DNA of 64,000 bases from Candidatus Sulfotelmatobacter sp. (GTDB taxonomy: Bacteria; Acidobacteriota; Terriglobia; Terriglobales; Acidobacteriaceae), in assembly GCA_036500765.1 (NCBI GenBank), contig DASYBM010000004.1, forward strand, positions 434,001 through 498,000, given 5' to 3'. Positions 18,703-27,459 of this stretch are shown piece by piece. Within the stretch, counting starts at the first letter, position 1. Each line of letters begins with the position of its first letter. The notes under the pieces are model-generated. The model had not been told where the DNA came from. It saw only the letters and a list, made by a program, of their open reading frames with translations, and made no database searches. A program made the position numbers and the translations under genes.

Positions 18703-21700
18703 TTACTTCTCGCTCCATTCCGGCACGCGCCCCGGAGTCCACGGCGCTCCCGCAGCTTCCATATCTTTTTCCAGCTTCGCCAAATCAATCTCGACCAGCG
18801 TATGCAGCTTCGCCAACTGATCGCCAAACTCCGCAGCCGCAATGTTGTAGGAATCGATATGCGACTGCGTCGGCCGGGCCAGCGAGAAGCGCTCGCCCTC
18901 CATCACTGAATTCACCCGGTCATTGATCGACGACTTCACCGGCTCACTGTGCTTAGCGATCTCGACATCGCCGCGCAGCGCGCGCAAAATATCGCGATCA
19001 CGCGCCTCAATCGCATCCGCCGCCGTACCCAGTTGCTTCTCGACTGCCGGCACTTCGCGCAAAGCTTCGCGAATCGTCTTCAGCCGCGACTCCACGTCTT
19101 CCGCAGTATGCAGCGCCCCCGACATAGCGCGATACAACCGCGCCGTCTTGCGCAAAAATTCCTCCTGCGCCGCGCGATCCGAAGCGCTCATTCCCGACGC
19201 TCCCTCGGTCGCCACCTTGAACGACTGCGCCACGGCCAGTTCGGTCACTACTCCATCCACTTTCTTAAACATCCGCACCGAATAATTTCCCGAGAGGACC
19301 AGAGGACCCTGATCGGCTGCGTCCGGAAAATCCTCTTCGCCTTCGTCGCCATGCTTTTTCAACTGCGGAGCCGCATAGCGCAGATCCCATGCCACGCGCT
19401 GGAAGCCCGCATCCGTACTGCCTTCAACGCGCCGGATCGCCGCGCCGCCCTCGTCATACACCACGAAATAAACTTCCGGCTTCGCCTCCTCGGCTTCGGC
19501 GCGAAGTTCGTCGTTCGTGGGATAGGGAAGCGTCTGATTTTTCTTGGCCGCTTCTTTCTCGGCCTCCTGCCGCTTTTCCTTCTTCGTCTTGATCTTCTCT
19601 TTCATATACGCCGTGATCACCGCCCCGTACGGCGGATTCTCGGCCGCATAAAATGCATCCCCCTGAAATCCTTTCTTCGCCCCGCCCAGCGGATGCCGCT
19701 CGACATAAAGCAGCGCGTCTTTTACAGGAAATGTCGCGGCCGCCTGTTCCGTCGAATCCGCTTTTATCTGTCGCAGCGGAGTGATGTCATCGAGCACATA
19801 GAATCCGCGCCCAAAAGTCGCGATTACCAGATCGCCTTCGCGCGCCTGAATCACCATGTCGCGCACCGCAATCGTGGGCAGTCCGCCCTTCAGCCGCACC
19901 CAGTGCGCCCCGCCGTCGATCGTAAAGAACGCACCCGTCTCCGTTCCTGCAAACAGAAGATTCGGATTCACCGTGTCTTCGGCAAACGCCAGCACCGGCC
20001 CGCTCTCTGGCAGGTCGCCCGCAATCGAAGTCCAACTCTTGCCCGCATCCTTCGACTTCAGCAGATACGGTTTGAAGTCTTCGTTCTTGTGATTCTCAAA
20101 CGCCGCATACACTGTATTCGCGTCGTAATGCGATGCCGCCAGTCGGCTCACATAAGTCATATCCGGCACGCCGGGAAACTTTTCATACTTCGTCCACGAG
20201 CCGCCGCCATCACTGGTCGTTTGAATCAGGCCATCGTCGGTGCCCACGTAGATCAGTCCTTCTTTCTTTGGCGACTCCGACAGCGCCACAATATTCCCGT
20301 AAAACGACGTCGACTGATTTTTTGCCACCGCATCCGGCCCCCAAACTTTGCCCATTACCGGCAGCTTGTTGCGATCGATCTGCCGCGACAAATCTCCACT
20401 GATGGCCTTCCAGGTGTCCCCGCGGTCGTCGCTGCGAAATAATTTGTTCGCCGCAAAATAAACCCGCGTATGCGAGTGCGGACTGATAATCAGCGGCGAA
20501 TCCCAGTTCCAGCGCAGCGGCGGTTCGTCCTTGCCCTCCAGTGGCTGCAAGACGAGTTCCTGCCCGGTCGGCTTGTCATAGCGAATCAGCACTCCATACT
20601 GCGACTCCGAATAAATCGTGTTCGGGTCGACCGGATCGACCTGCGAATGAAATCCGTCGCCGCCCGTTGTGACAAACCAATCCGCATTCATAATCCCATT
20701 GAGATTGCGCGTCCGCGAGGGCCCGCACCACGAAAAATAATCTTGTGTCCCGCCGCACACGTTGTAGAACGGACTCGCGTTGTCCACCGCCACGTCATAG
20801 AACTGCATCGTCGGCAGATTGGCCTTGAACTCCCAGCTCTTGGCGTCGTCCCAGGTTTCATACATCCCGCCATCCGAGCCCAGCAGCCAGTGCTTGGTGT
20901 CGTCAGGATCGATCCACGCAACGTGATTGTCGCCGTGGTGATTGACTTCGTTTACTTTGTGCAGCGTCTTTCCGCCATCGAGCGACTCGCGCAGTTGCAC
21001 GGCCATCACCAGAATGCGGTCAACATTCTTCGGGTCGGGAATCACGCGCGCGTAGTACATCGCGCCCTGATCGAACTCGTTGCGGCGCTCCCACGTCGCG
21101 CCTTTGTCGGACGATCGAAAAATTCCGCCCTTGCCGTCCGCCGCTTCAATCGCCGCATAAACGACGTTCGGGTCCGCCGGAGAGACCGCCAGCCCGATGC
21201 GTCCCATATCCACTGTTGGCAGCCCCGACTTGACTCTGTTCCACGTCGCTCCCGCGTCGGTCGATTTATAAATCGCGCTTTCCGGCCCGCCATCAATCAG
21301 CGTGTAAACATGCCGCCGCCGCTGATACGCCGACGCATAAAGAATGTCCGGATTCGAAGGATCGAGCGCCACATCCGCCACGCCCGTGTTTTCGCTGATC
21401 GTTAGCACCGCCTTCCAATTCTTTCCGGCGTCGGTTGTCTTATAAAGCCCGCGATCCCCACCCGCTCCCCACAGCGGGCCCTCAGTTGCCACATACACAA
21501 CTTTCGAATCCCGCGGATCGATCACCACCCGCCCAATGTGCTCCGACTTTTTCAGCCCCAGATTCTGCCAACTCTTGCCGCCATCATCCGAGCGGTAAAT
21601 TCCATCGCCATAGGAAACACTGCGCTGCGAATTGCTCTCGCCCGTCCCAACCCATACCACCGACGCATCGTTCGGATCGAGCGCCACCCAGCCAATCGAA

Positions 21701-22098
21701 TACGATCCCTCGCCGTCAAACACCGGAGTCCATGTCGTCCCATCGTTCACCGTCTTCCAAACGCCGCCCGAGGCGACGCCCACGTAGTACTCGAATTTAT
21801 TCTTCGGATTCACCGCCATCGACATCACGCGCCCCGAGGACGACCCCGGACCGATCAGCCGAAACTTCAACCCGGAAAAAGTATCGGCGGTCATGCCGCC
21901 CTTCTTCTGGTCGTCAGGCTGACACTCCTGTCCGCCGGCTTTGCATTTACTTGCCTCGTCCTTCTTCTGATCCTTCTTCTCCACCTTTGCGAGCGCAGGA
22001 TTCTTCTTGTCGGCGTCTTTATCCGCCGGCTTGTCGGCAGTTTGTGCGAAAGAGAACGTGGCTGACAAAACCAAAACGAAGATGGCGATGAACTTCAT
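18703..22098 (-). CDS. Secreted sortilin/BNR-repeat beta-propeller protein
   Basis: A large secreted protein (1131 residues from the ATG at 22098, preceded by GGAG). Signal peptide MKFIAIFVLVLSATFSFAQ is followed by a Lys/Asp-rich linker with three Cys. Most of the rest holds BNR/Asp-box repeats of the S-D-x-G-x-S/T-W type (SDDGGKSWQNLG, TTDAGKNWKAV, STDAGATWNRV, SSDKGATWERR, TSDGGGSWTKY), as in VPS10/sortilin propellers. The last ~300 residues are a helical domain that is not recognised. Proteins of this type are abundant in Acidobacteria and Bacteroidetes; the ligand is unknown and no sialidase active site was checked. Confidence 0.85.
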   Translation of the reverse strand: MKFIAIFVLVLSATFSFAQTADKPADKDADKKNPALAKVEKKDQKKDEASKCKAGGQECQPDDQKKGGMTADTFSGLKFRLIGPGSSSGRVMSMAVNPKNKFEYYVGVASGGVWKTVNDGTTWTPVFDGEGSYSIGWVALDPNDASVVWVGTGESNSQRSVSYGDGIYRSDDGGKSWQNLGLKKSEHIGRVVIDPRDSKVVYVATEGPLWGAGGDRGLYKTTDAGKNWKAVLTISENTGVADVALDPSNPDILYASAYQRRRHVYTLIDGGPESAIYKSTDAGATWNRVKSGLPTVDMGRIGLAVSPADPNVVYAAIEAADGKGGIFRSSDKGATWERRNEFDQGAMYYARVIPDPKNVDRILVMAVQLRESLDGGKTLHKVNEVNHHGDNHVAWIDPDDTKHWLLGSDGGMYETWDDAKSWEFKANLPTMQFYDVAVDNASPFYNVCGGTQDYFSWCGPSRTRNLNGIMNADWFVTTGGDGFHSQVDPVDPNTIYSESQYGVLIRYDKPTGQELVLQPLEGKDEPPLRWNWDSPLIISPHSHTRVYFAANKLFRSDDRGDTWKAISGDLSRQIDRNKLPVMGKVWGPDAVAKNQSTSFYGNIVALSESPKKEGLIYVGTDDGLIQTTSDGGGSWTKYEKFPGVPDMTYVSRLAASHYDANTVYAAFENHKNEDFKPYLLKSKDAGKSWTSIAGDLPESGPVLAFAEDTVNPNLLFAGTETGAFFTIDGGAHWVRLKGGLPTIAVRDMVIQAREGDLVIATFGRGFYVLDDITPLRQIKADSTEQAAATFPVKDALLYVERHPLGGAKKGFQGDAFYAAENPPYGAVITAYMKEKIKTKKEKRQEAEKEAAKKNQTLPYPTNDELRAEAEEAKPEVYFVVYDEGGAAIRRVEGSTDAGFQRVAWDLRYAAPQLKKHGDEGEEDFPDAADQGPLVLSGNYSVRMFKKVDGVVTELAVAQSFKVATEGASGMSASDRAAQEEFLRKTARLYRAMSGALHTAEDVESRLKTIREALREVPAVEKQLGTAADAIEARDRDILRALRGDVEIAKHSEPVKSSINDRVNSVMEGERFSLARPTQSHIDSYNIAAAEFGDQLAKLHTLVEIDLAKLEKDMEAAGAPWTPGRVPEWSEK
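21915..21940 (+). repeat. Weak REP-like match inside the BNR-protein gene
   Basis: TCAGGCTGACACTCCTGTCC then GCC on the + strand resembles the GTAG/GACGGAC family core. On the minus strand it is translated within the Lys/Cys-rich linker after the signal peptide (KAGGQECQPDDQ). The match is partial and may be chance. Confidence 0.3.
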
Positions 22099-22129
22099 GG
22101 CAGGCTCCAGTTCAAACTTGAAATTTGAA

Positions 22130-22172
22130 TTGTCATCCTGAGGCAGGCGTACTTTGCCCGCCGAAGGATTTA
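22130..22172. repeat. Dispersed 'TTGTCATCC' repeat, copy 2
   Basis: TTGTCATCCTGAGG, then CTTTGCCCGCCGAAGGAT, matches the unit at 14174-14214. It lies in the 293-base gap upstream of the BNR-protein gene. The remaining gap holds no gene I can support apart from the terminator of the next gene. Confidence 0.5.
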
Positions 22173-22351
22173 TGCACTCCGCGGTATCGCCCACGTCTCC
22201 GGGCGAAGCAACGCTAAACCCAAAACCGATATGTATACAGGAATTTGCCGCGGGTTAGAAGCGGAATTGGGATGTGATCGTCGCCAGGTCGGCGCCAGTG
22301 TTCAGCCGGGAGAGAAAATCCGAATGTGGGAAGGCGGGTATCGCGGACAAC

Positions 22352-22381
22352 AAAAAAGCCGCAGGCCTCACAGCCTGCGGC
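22352..22381 (-). terminator. Intrinsic terminator of the 151-residue secreted protein gene
   Basis: GCCGCAGGC and GCCTGCGGC form a perfect 9-bp stem with a 6-base loop, followed on the minus strand by six T. It ends 10 bases after the stop of the gene at 22392-22847. Confidence 0.85.
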
Positions 22382-22391
22382 TGCCAGCCAG

Positions 22392-22847
22392 CTACCACAC
22401 CATCGTGACCACGCCAGACATGGCGATCGTGTTCGCGTTGTGAATCACGAAAGTGTCGGTGCTTGCGACCTGAATGTCGACGAGATGACTGTAATCGAGA
22501 TAAACGATGTGGGTGCCCGCCGAGCCGCTAAAGCCGGAAGTAATCGCCGCCGAGGCCGGTGATTCGATTCCGGTCCACTCCAGAAAGCTCGACGCTACGT
22601 GCAGCATCGCCACCTGGCCGACTCCGCGATAGCCGAGGTTGTTCTGCACGCCCATGACCAGCACCGGCGTGCTTTCCGCAGGGTTGACCGCTGCGCTCGA
22701 CGCACCCGCGTTCAGGTTGTAAGTAATTTTCGACGCATTGGGTGTGACAATGGTTTGGGTTGCATGAAGGCCAACGCTCAGCGCGGTCAAAGCGACGAAG
22801 CCGGTCAGCAACATGGTATAGACGCGGAAAAGTCTTGACTGATTCAT
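22392..22847 (-). CDS. Secreted hypothetical protein
   Basis: A 151-residue protein with a signal peptide (MLLTGFVALTALSVGLHA) and a Ser/Thr/Ala/Val-rich mature part likely to be beta-rich. No Cys and no catalytic motif. Its gene is monocistronic with its own terminator. I do not recognise the family. It resembles in size and composition the small exported proteins in the prophage head module, but alignment was not possible here. Confidence 0.68.
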   Translation of the reverse strand: MNQSRLFRVYTMLLTGFVALTALSVGLHATQTIVTPNASKITYNLNAGASSAAVNPAESTPVLVMGVQNNLGYRGVGQVAMLHVASSFLEWTGIESPASAAITSGFSGSAGTHIVYLDYSHLVDIQVASTDTFVIHNANTIAMSGVVTMVW

Positions 22848-23031
22848 CGTATTCTCCTTTGAGTTTCGATTTGCCCTGGATGCGATTCAGGGGTTAAGAC
22901 GAATCGTGCCTGGCGCAGAACGCTTCGTCGAAGTTATGAATGGACAGTTCTCGCCCTTGCAGATGAGAGCTGGGTTGGTTGGTTTTTTGCGGGCTAAAAC
23001 GACCCGGACTACAACGACTGAACAAGAACGA

Positions 23032-23346
23032 TCACAGCTCGCCCCTCAACGCCACTACAAGCCTTCGCCGATAATAGAAAGCCAGCGCCAGCGAACCGCC
23101 CACGGTGAGAACGCCGGAAGCAAGTTGCATTCGGCGCTCACGCAGCACCAGTCGATCGGGCCGAATCACTGCCCCCTGCATCATGGCGGATGGCGGCATG
23201 ACGAACGCATGATTCTCGATCTTGAGCCGTGGAGCGGCGGCCTGCACCAGCAGTCCCGCGGCAAAAATGGCCCATAAACAAAACGTCAGCGATTTCGCAA
23301 TTTTTTTCCCATGCGCTTGCGTAAGTTCCTGTTGCTCAAAGCTCAC
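23032..23346 (-). CDS. Small two-helix membrane protein, hypothetical
   Basis: A 104-residue protein with two hydrophobic segments (SLTFCLWAIFAAGLLVQAA and LASGVLTVGGSLALAFYY) separated by a Met/Arg-rich loop. No family recognised. The gap 22848-23031 upstream on the sequence contains no gene that I can support. Confidence 0.5.
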   Translation of the reverse strand: MSFEQQELTQAHGKKIAKSLTFCLWAIFAAGLLVQAAAPRLKIENHAFVMPPSAMMQGAVIRPDRLVLRERRMQLASGVLTVGGSLALAFYYRRRLVVALRGEL

Positions 23347-23525
23347 AGCGTGCCTCCTATTTGCTGAGATAGTGCAAATGCGCCACGAACCGTTTCATAG
23401 GGGACGTACCGCTTCAGGGAACACATTTCGGGAGAAGGAATCGATTGGAAATCGGCGGCCGGCGAGAGATTGGGAAAAAGCGGGCGCTCGCGAAGATGAA
23501 TCTGGATCGCGATAGAATGACCCGC

Positions 23526-23990
23526 ATGCCCGTAAAGATCCAAGGCCACGACACCCGCTACCTCAAAATGCAAAAGAATTACTGCTTCGTCTGCGGACAA
23601 AATAATCCCGGAGGCATGCGCCTGAAGTTCACGCTCGACGAGGAGCGCCAAGCCTTCGTCAGCAAGTTTCGCCTAAGCAAGCGCTACACCGGACCGCCTG
23701 GTCACTGCCACGGCGGCATCATCGCCAGCATCCTCGACGACGCCATGGGCAAGGTCAACAAACTCCGCCACGTCGTCGCTCTTACCAGAGAGATGACCGT
23801 CGAATACCTGAAGCCCGTCCCGCTGCACAAGCCGCTGCATGTCGAGGGCAGGGAAGTGGAAGTGCGCGGCAACAAACACATCAACGCCGCCGAAATTCTG
23901 AACGAAAAAGGCGAAGTGCTCGCCCGCAGCCGCGGAATCTTCATCGCCATCGACCCCGAACAAATGTTCGCGAAATTCGTGAAGAGATAG
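23526..23990 (+). CDS. PaaI-type hotdog-fold thioesterase
   Basis: The protein carries the hotdog core HGGIIASILDDAMGKV with the conserved GG and acidic residue, after an N-terminal NYCFVCGQNNPGGM stretch, typical of bacterial PaaI-like acyl-CoA thioesterases. The C-terminal half is RGNKHINAAEILNEKGEVLARSRG. Start assignment is uncertain: the longest frame begins at 23445, with ATGs at 23496, 23517 and 23526; none has a strong Shine-Dalgarno sequence. A relic of its 3' end is present again at 25566-25628. Confidence 0.82.
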   Translation: MPVKIQGHDTRYLKMQKNYCFVCGQNNPGGMRLKFTLDEERQAFVSKFRLSKRYTGPPGHCHGGIIASILDDAMGKVNKLRHVVALTREMTVEYLKPVPLHKPLHVEGREVEVRGNKHINAAEILNEKGEVLARSRGIFIAIDPEQMFAKFVKR

Positions 23991-24026
23991 GCTTACGCGC
24001 GGCGCCGGTTAAGCCGGGGATCCCTC

Positions 24027-24046
24027 CCCTTCGACTGCGCTCAGGG
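24027..24046. repeat. Short dispersed repeat (CCCTTCGACTGCGCTCAGGG)
   Basis: It lies in the 189-base gap between the thioesterase and GloVer genes and is followed by GCTACGCTCAGGATGACA, another phrase common in dispersed repeats. It is related to the motif inside uvrA. Confidence 0.5.
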
Positions 24047-24179
24047 CTGAAGTACGGCTACGCTCAGGATGACACCACGATTTAAGAAGCAGCGATGCGT
24101 GATTTTGCAACTTCGTGACAACTTCCTCCGTCCCGGCTCCTAAACTGCAAACGCACTACGATGCCTTCCAAGAGGTTCC

Positions 24180-25439
24180 ATGATTGCCGCAAAAATGATC
24201 CATGCCAAAAGACTTTCGCTTGCTGCCTTTTGCATCGTCATCCTTCTCCATAGCGCCACGGCCGCAGCCGCCACCAGCCCCAAAACGCTGCATGATTTCG
24301 GCGTCGGCTCCAACGACGGCAGCAGTCTTTATTCCGCCCTGATCATGGACTCAGCCGGCAACCTCTACGGCACTTCGGTCAACGGCGGCAAAGCCGGAGC
24401 CGGCACGGTCTACCGTCTTTCGCCCTCCGGCGCCAAGTGGGCCGAGACCATTCTTTACAGTTTCACCGGAGGCTCCGACGGCAGCAATCCGCACTCGACG
24501 CTTGTCCTCGACAGCGCCGGAAATCTCTATGGCGCCACCGTGGAAGGCGGCGAGACCAACAGTGCCTGCCGCCTGGGCTGCGGCGTAGTTTTCGAACTGA
24601 CTCCCACCACTTCCGGAGAATGGACCGAAACCATCCTGCACTCTTTTACCGGCGCTTCCGACGGCGGAAGCCCCTTTGCCGGCGTCATCTTCGATGCAGC
24701 CGGGAATCTTTACGGCACCAGTGTGAGCGGCGGCGCAAACGGCAAGGGAGTCGCCTACGAACTGGAGAAATCATCCGGCTGGCAGGAAATTGTGCTGCAC
24801 AATTTTGCCGGCGGCACCGACGGCGAAACGCCCTACGCCCCGTTGATCTTCGACCAGAAAGGCAACCTCTACGGAACCACTTACTCCGGCGGATCGCATA
24901 ATTCCGGCACGGTATATCAGCTCGTCCCCTCCGCCACCTCATCATCCGCAAGCTGGGCTGAACGCATTCTTCACAGTTTCGCAGGCGGCTCCGACGGCGT
25001 GAACCCTTTCGCGGGAGTCGCGATCGATCCCTCGGGCAATCTCTATGGCGTGACCCAGGCTGGAGGCAGCGCCAGGTGCGGCGTCGCCTTCCGGCTCGCC
25101 GCAGCGCACCACTGGTCTGAGATGATTATGCACACTTTCCTTGGACTCTCCGCCGCCGACGGCTGTGACGCTACCGGCGGAGTGGTCTGGCGCAGTGGCG
25201 TGGTCTATGGCACTACTACGGGCGGCGGAAAATACAATCCCGGCACGATCTTTAAACTCAATGCCACGGCCCAGGGATGGAAGGAAACCATCCTCTACAA
25301 CTTCACCGGCGGCAATGACGGAGCGTATCCCTCCGCCGCCCTCACCACCGACTCCGCCGGAAATCTCTATGGAACTACCCTCTGGGGAGGTCCAGCCGGC
25401 GACACCGTAGGCGGCGTCGCCTTCGAATTCACCCCGTAA
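24180..25439 (+). CDS. Secreted GloVer-repeat (TIGR03803-type) protein
   Basis: A 419-residue protein with a signal peptide (LAAFCIVILLHSATAAAA) and at least seven imperfect repeats containing GNLYGTT/GNLYGAT, SGG, GTVYxL and LHSFxGGxDGxxP, matching the Gloeo_Verruco (GloVer) repeat family. The repeats likely form a beta-propeller. Such proteins are secreted and found in Acidobacteria and Verrucomicrobia; no function is known. The start is the ATG at 24180; a second ATG at 24195 would shorten it by five residues. Confidence 0.88.
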   Translation: MIAAKMIHAKRLSLAAFCIVILLHSATAAAATSPKTLHDFGVGSNDGSSLYSALIMDSAGNLYGTSVNGGKAGAGTVYRLSPSGAKWAETILYSFTGGSDGSNPHSTLVLDSAGNLYGATVEGGETNSACRLGCGVVFELTPTTSGEWTETILHSFTGASDGGSPFAGVIFDAAGNLYGTSVSGGANGKGVAYELEKSSGWQEIVLHNFAGGTDGETPYAPLIFDQKGNLYGTTYSGGSHNSGTVYQLVPSATSSSASWAERILHSFAGGSDGVNPFAGVAIDPSGNLYGVTQAGGSARCGVAFRLAAAHHWSEMIMHTFLGLSAADGCDATGGVVWRSGVVYGTTTGGGKYNPGTIFKLNATAQGWKETILYNFTGGNDGAYPSAALTTDSAGNLYGTTLWGGPAGDTVGGVAFEFTP

Positions 25440-25462
25440 GTCTCGCTTCAGTCATCTGATTC

Positions 25463-25513
25463 GCGGGCACCCCATCCGTGCGCGTTTTTTTTGCGCAGGG
25501 GTGGGGATCCCGC
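25463..25513. repeat. Family-2 palindrome (GTGCCCCATCC type), copy 1
   Basis: A long imperfect hairpin, arms GCGGGCACCCCATCC and GGGTGGGGATCCCGC, with a T-rich loop (GCGCGTTTTTTTTGCGC). It begins 24 bases after the stop of the GloVer gene and could terminate transcription on the + strand. Related units are at 26534, 30186 and 27414. Confidence 0.7.
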
Positions 25514-25565
25514 GGTCGTCAATCTTTTGGGGATCTGCGACCTCACAGGATATTTCATTCCCACT

Positions 25566-25628
25566 TCCGCGGTAACTTCATCGCCATCGAACCCCGAAAA
25601 AATATTCGCTAAATATGCGAGGAGATAG
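25566..25628 (+). pseudogene. Relic copy of the thioesterase gene 3' end
   Basis: This stretch (CTTCATCGCCATCGA, CCCCGAA, ATTCGC, AAAT, GAGATAG) closely matches 23930-23990, the last ~20 codons and stop of the hotdog thioesterase gene, with one inserted base and several substitutions. It is a decayed duplicate fragment. The GloVer gene lies between the two copies, consistent with a past tandem duplication or a rearrangement. Confidence 0.6.
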
Positions 25629-25686
25629 TAAAACGAATGACAAAATTCCTATAGGCCCCCGCGCGGAACAGAGAAGAGAAAGTCCT

Positions 25687-26493
25687 ATGGCGGAAGTTGA
25701 CGAATTAGCGGAGCACATCGAGCATGCCGGGCACGCCGGCAGCCTCGGCAAGTATCTAGGCATCACCATGGCGTTTCTGGGAGTGCTTCTGGCGCTTTGT
25801 GCGGCTCTGGTCGGAGGTCAGCGCACCGAACTGATTGCCACCATGGTCGAACAAACCAATGCCTCGATGAAGTACCAGGCCATCTCCACGAAGTACCGCG
25901 TGCTGGTGGCCCAGTTGCGCCAGTTGCACTCGCTGAATCCAGATCCCGAGCGCTTCAACCAGTGGGACGAGGAATCCAGAAAGCTGATCGGTCAAATTTC
26001 TTCCGCCGACGTGGCCCGCGCCGCCCGCGTCAATCGCCTCGAGAATGCCAAGAATCTGAATGCCGAGATTCCCACGCACGAAGACCTCGCCGGCTTTGCC
26101 GCGCTGATCCGCGCGCTCGATGTGGAAAAGGAAACGTCGTTGGACTGGTCGGAGTCCTACGAGCCCGCCATAAAAATCCACGGCATGGCAGCCGAGCATT
26201 ACGAGTGGGCGCAGTTGGCCTGCGAAATCGGCATCGTGATCGCTTCCATCGCGCTGCTTTTCATGAGCCGTCCCGCCTGGGTCGCCGCGCTTGTTCTTTG
26301 TGTCGTCGCCGTCCTTATCGTGGGCATCACGTTCGCCTCGGTGTCCAGCCAACTGCACGGCGCCGAGCAGAAAATCCACGATGCCAGCCAACGATTTACC
26401 AGCCTGAACGGTGAACAACGCGACAAAGAGGCTGACGAAGAATTACTGAAATCCGTCGAAACCGAGAAGACGCCGGTAGTCGATCCGAAGTGA
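25687..26493 (+). CDS. DUF4337-type membrane protein
   Basis: The protein begins MAEVDELAEHIEHAGHAG, then a membrane helix (LGITMAFLGVLLALCAALVGG), a charged helical cytosolic or periplasmic region, and two more membrane helices near the C-terminus (EIGIVIASIALLFM and VAALVLCVVAVLIVGI). This order is that of DUF4337 proteins. I use the ATG at 25687 instead of the longest frame (25615). Function is unknown. Confidence 0.8.
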   Translation: MAEVDELAEHIEHAGHAGSLGKYLGITMAFLGVLLALCAALVGGQRTELIATMVEQTNASMKYQAISTKYRVLVAQLRQLHSLNPDPERFNQWDEESRKLIGQISSADVARAARVNRLENAKNLNAEIPTHEDLAGFAALIRALDVEKETSLDWSESYEPAIKIHGMAAEHYEWAQLACEIGIVIASIALLFMSRPAWVAALVLCVVAVLIVGITFASVSSQLHGAEQKIHDASQRFTSLNGEQRDKEADEELLKSVETEKTPVVDPK

Positions 26494-26533
26494 AGCTGTC
26501 AGCTGTCAGCTGTCAGCGGCCAGCCAAACCGCT

Positions 26534-26585
26534 GCGGGTGCCCCATCCTAACGTCGCGTTCTTTGCGGCGTTAGGGTGGGGATTT
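26534..26585. repeat. Family-2 palindrome (GTGCCCCATCC type), copy 2
   Basis: GCGGGTGCCCCATCCTAACG pairs with CGTTAGGGTGGGGAT around a TTCTTTG loop. It begins 41 bases after the stop of the DUF4337 gene. Just before it, AGCTGTC repeats three times (26493-26516). Confidence 0.7.
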
Positions 26586-26672
26586 AGACTTTGGATCCGG
26601 TCCCGATCCTTGTGCCTCGTTCCCAGTCACCGTGCGATTTCGGAGTATGATCAGGGACTCTTGGAGGGATCG

Positions 26673-27260
26673 ATGCGTCTCGCTATCGTGTCGGCAGGTC
26701 TTGCTGCCATTCTCTTAATCGGAGCAATATCCAAAGATGCCGCCACCCAGTCCACGCCCAAACGCGAGCCCACACCGCTAATCCTCGAGAAGACCGAAGG
26801 CGAACACCGCGTTCGAAGAAAGCGGGACACGCCGGCGCCCACCCCGAACTTCACGATTAAAGTGGATCGCCAGAACGGGGGCTCGCAGAAAATGTGGCTC
26901 GCCACCGAGGAGATACCTCCCGGCGGGGTTATCGCCCGGCACAAGCACATGGGACAGGACGAGATTCTTCTGCTTCAAACAGGGATGGCTCACGCCTGGC
27001 TGGGAGACCAAGAACGCGACGTTCACGCCGGAGCCGTGGTCTTCATCCCTTCCGGTACCTGGATCAGTATGAAAAACATCGGTCGCGAAAATATTAGTCT
27101 CACATTTGTCTTTTCCGAACCCGGCTTCGACGATTTCATGCGCTGCGTCTCGGTTCCCGCCGGAGAGGAATCCTCGAAACTGACACCCGAGGAGTTTAAA
27201 GCGTGCCAGCATGAAGGGCATGTCATGTTCGAGGCGCCTTCACGGAAGCCGTCGCACTGA
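26673..27260 (+). CDS. Secreted cupin-domain protein
   Basis: A 195-residue protein with a signal peptide (IVSAGLAAILLIGAIS) and a single cupin barrel: the first cupin motif is around GGVIARHKHMGQDEILLLQTG (His, His, Glu ligands) and the second around VFIPSGTWISMKNIG. I moved the start to the ATG at 26673, which has GGAGGG upstream. Single-cupin proteins bind a metal; no substrate can be given. Confidence 0.82.
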   Translation: MRLAIVSAGLAAILLIGAISKDAATQSTPKREPTPLILEKTEGEHRVRRKRDTPAPTPNFTIKVDRQNGGSQKMWLATEEIPPGGVIARHKHMGQDEILLLQTGMAHAWLGDQERDVHAGAVVFIPSGTWISMKNIGRENISLTFVFSEPGFDDFMRCVSVPAGEESSKLTPEEFKACQHEGHVMFEAPSRKPSH

Positions 27261-27413
27261 AGCGCTGTCGAGGTGCACTCCTTGGTTCCGGATCGTTCTT
27301 TCGCGGACTTTGCGAGGGGACTCTGCCTACAAATCTCAGATCCGGGGGTACCGCGGACCCGCAAAGGCCTATAAGATAGAGTTGTAACATGGAGAAAGTC
27401 GGCCGTCTGATGT

Positions 27414-27446
27414 CGGCCCATCCTTCGCGCTTGCGAAAAGGTATCC
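27414..27446. repeat. Degenerate family-2 palindrome in the pdxS leader
   Basis: CGGCCCATCCTTCGCG, CTT, GCGAAAAGGTATCC folds as a hairpin resembling the 3'-flank palindromes elsewhere in the window, but here it ends 13 bases before the pdxS start codon, next to its ribosome-binding region. Confidence 0.45.
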
Positions 27447-27459
27447 ACAGGTAGAAACC

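Noticed and set aside
18949-20442. A 497-codon + frame opposite the BNR protein
   Set aside because: His/Arg-rich shadow of the real beta-propeller gene; no start signal.
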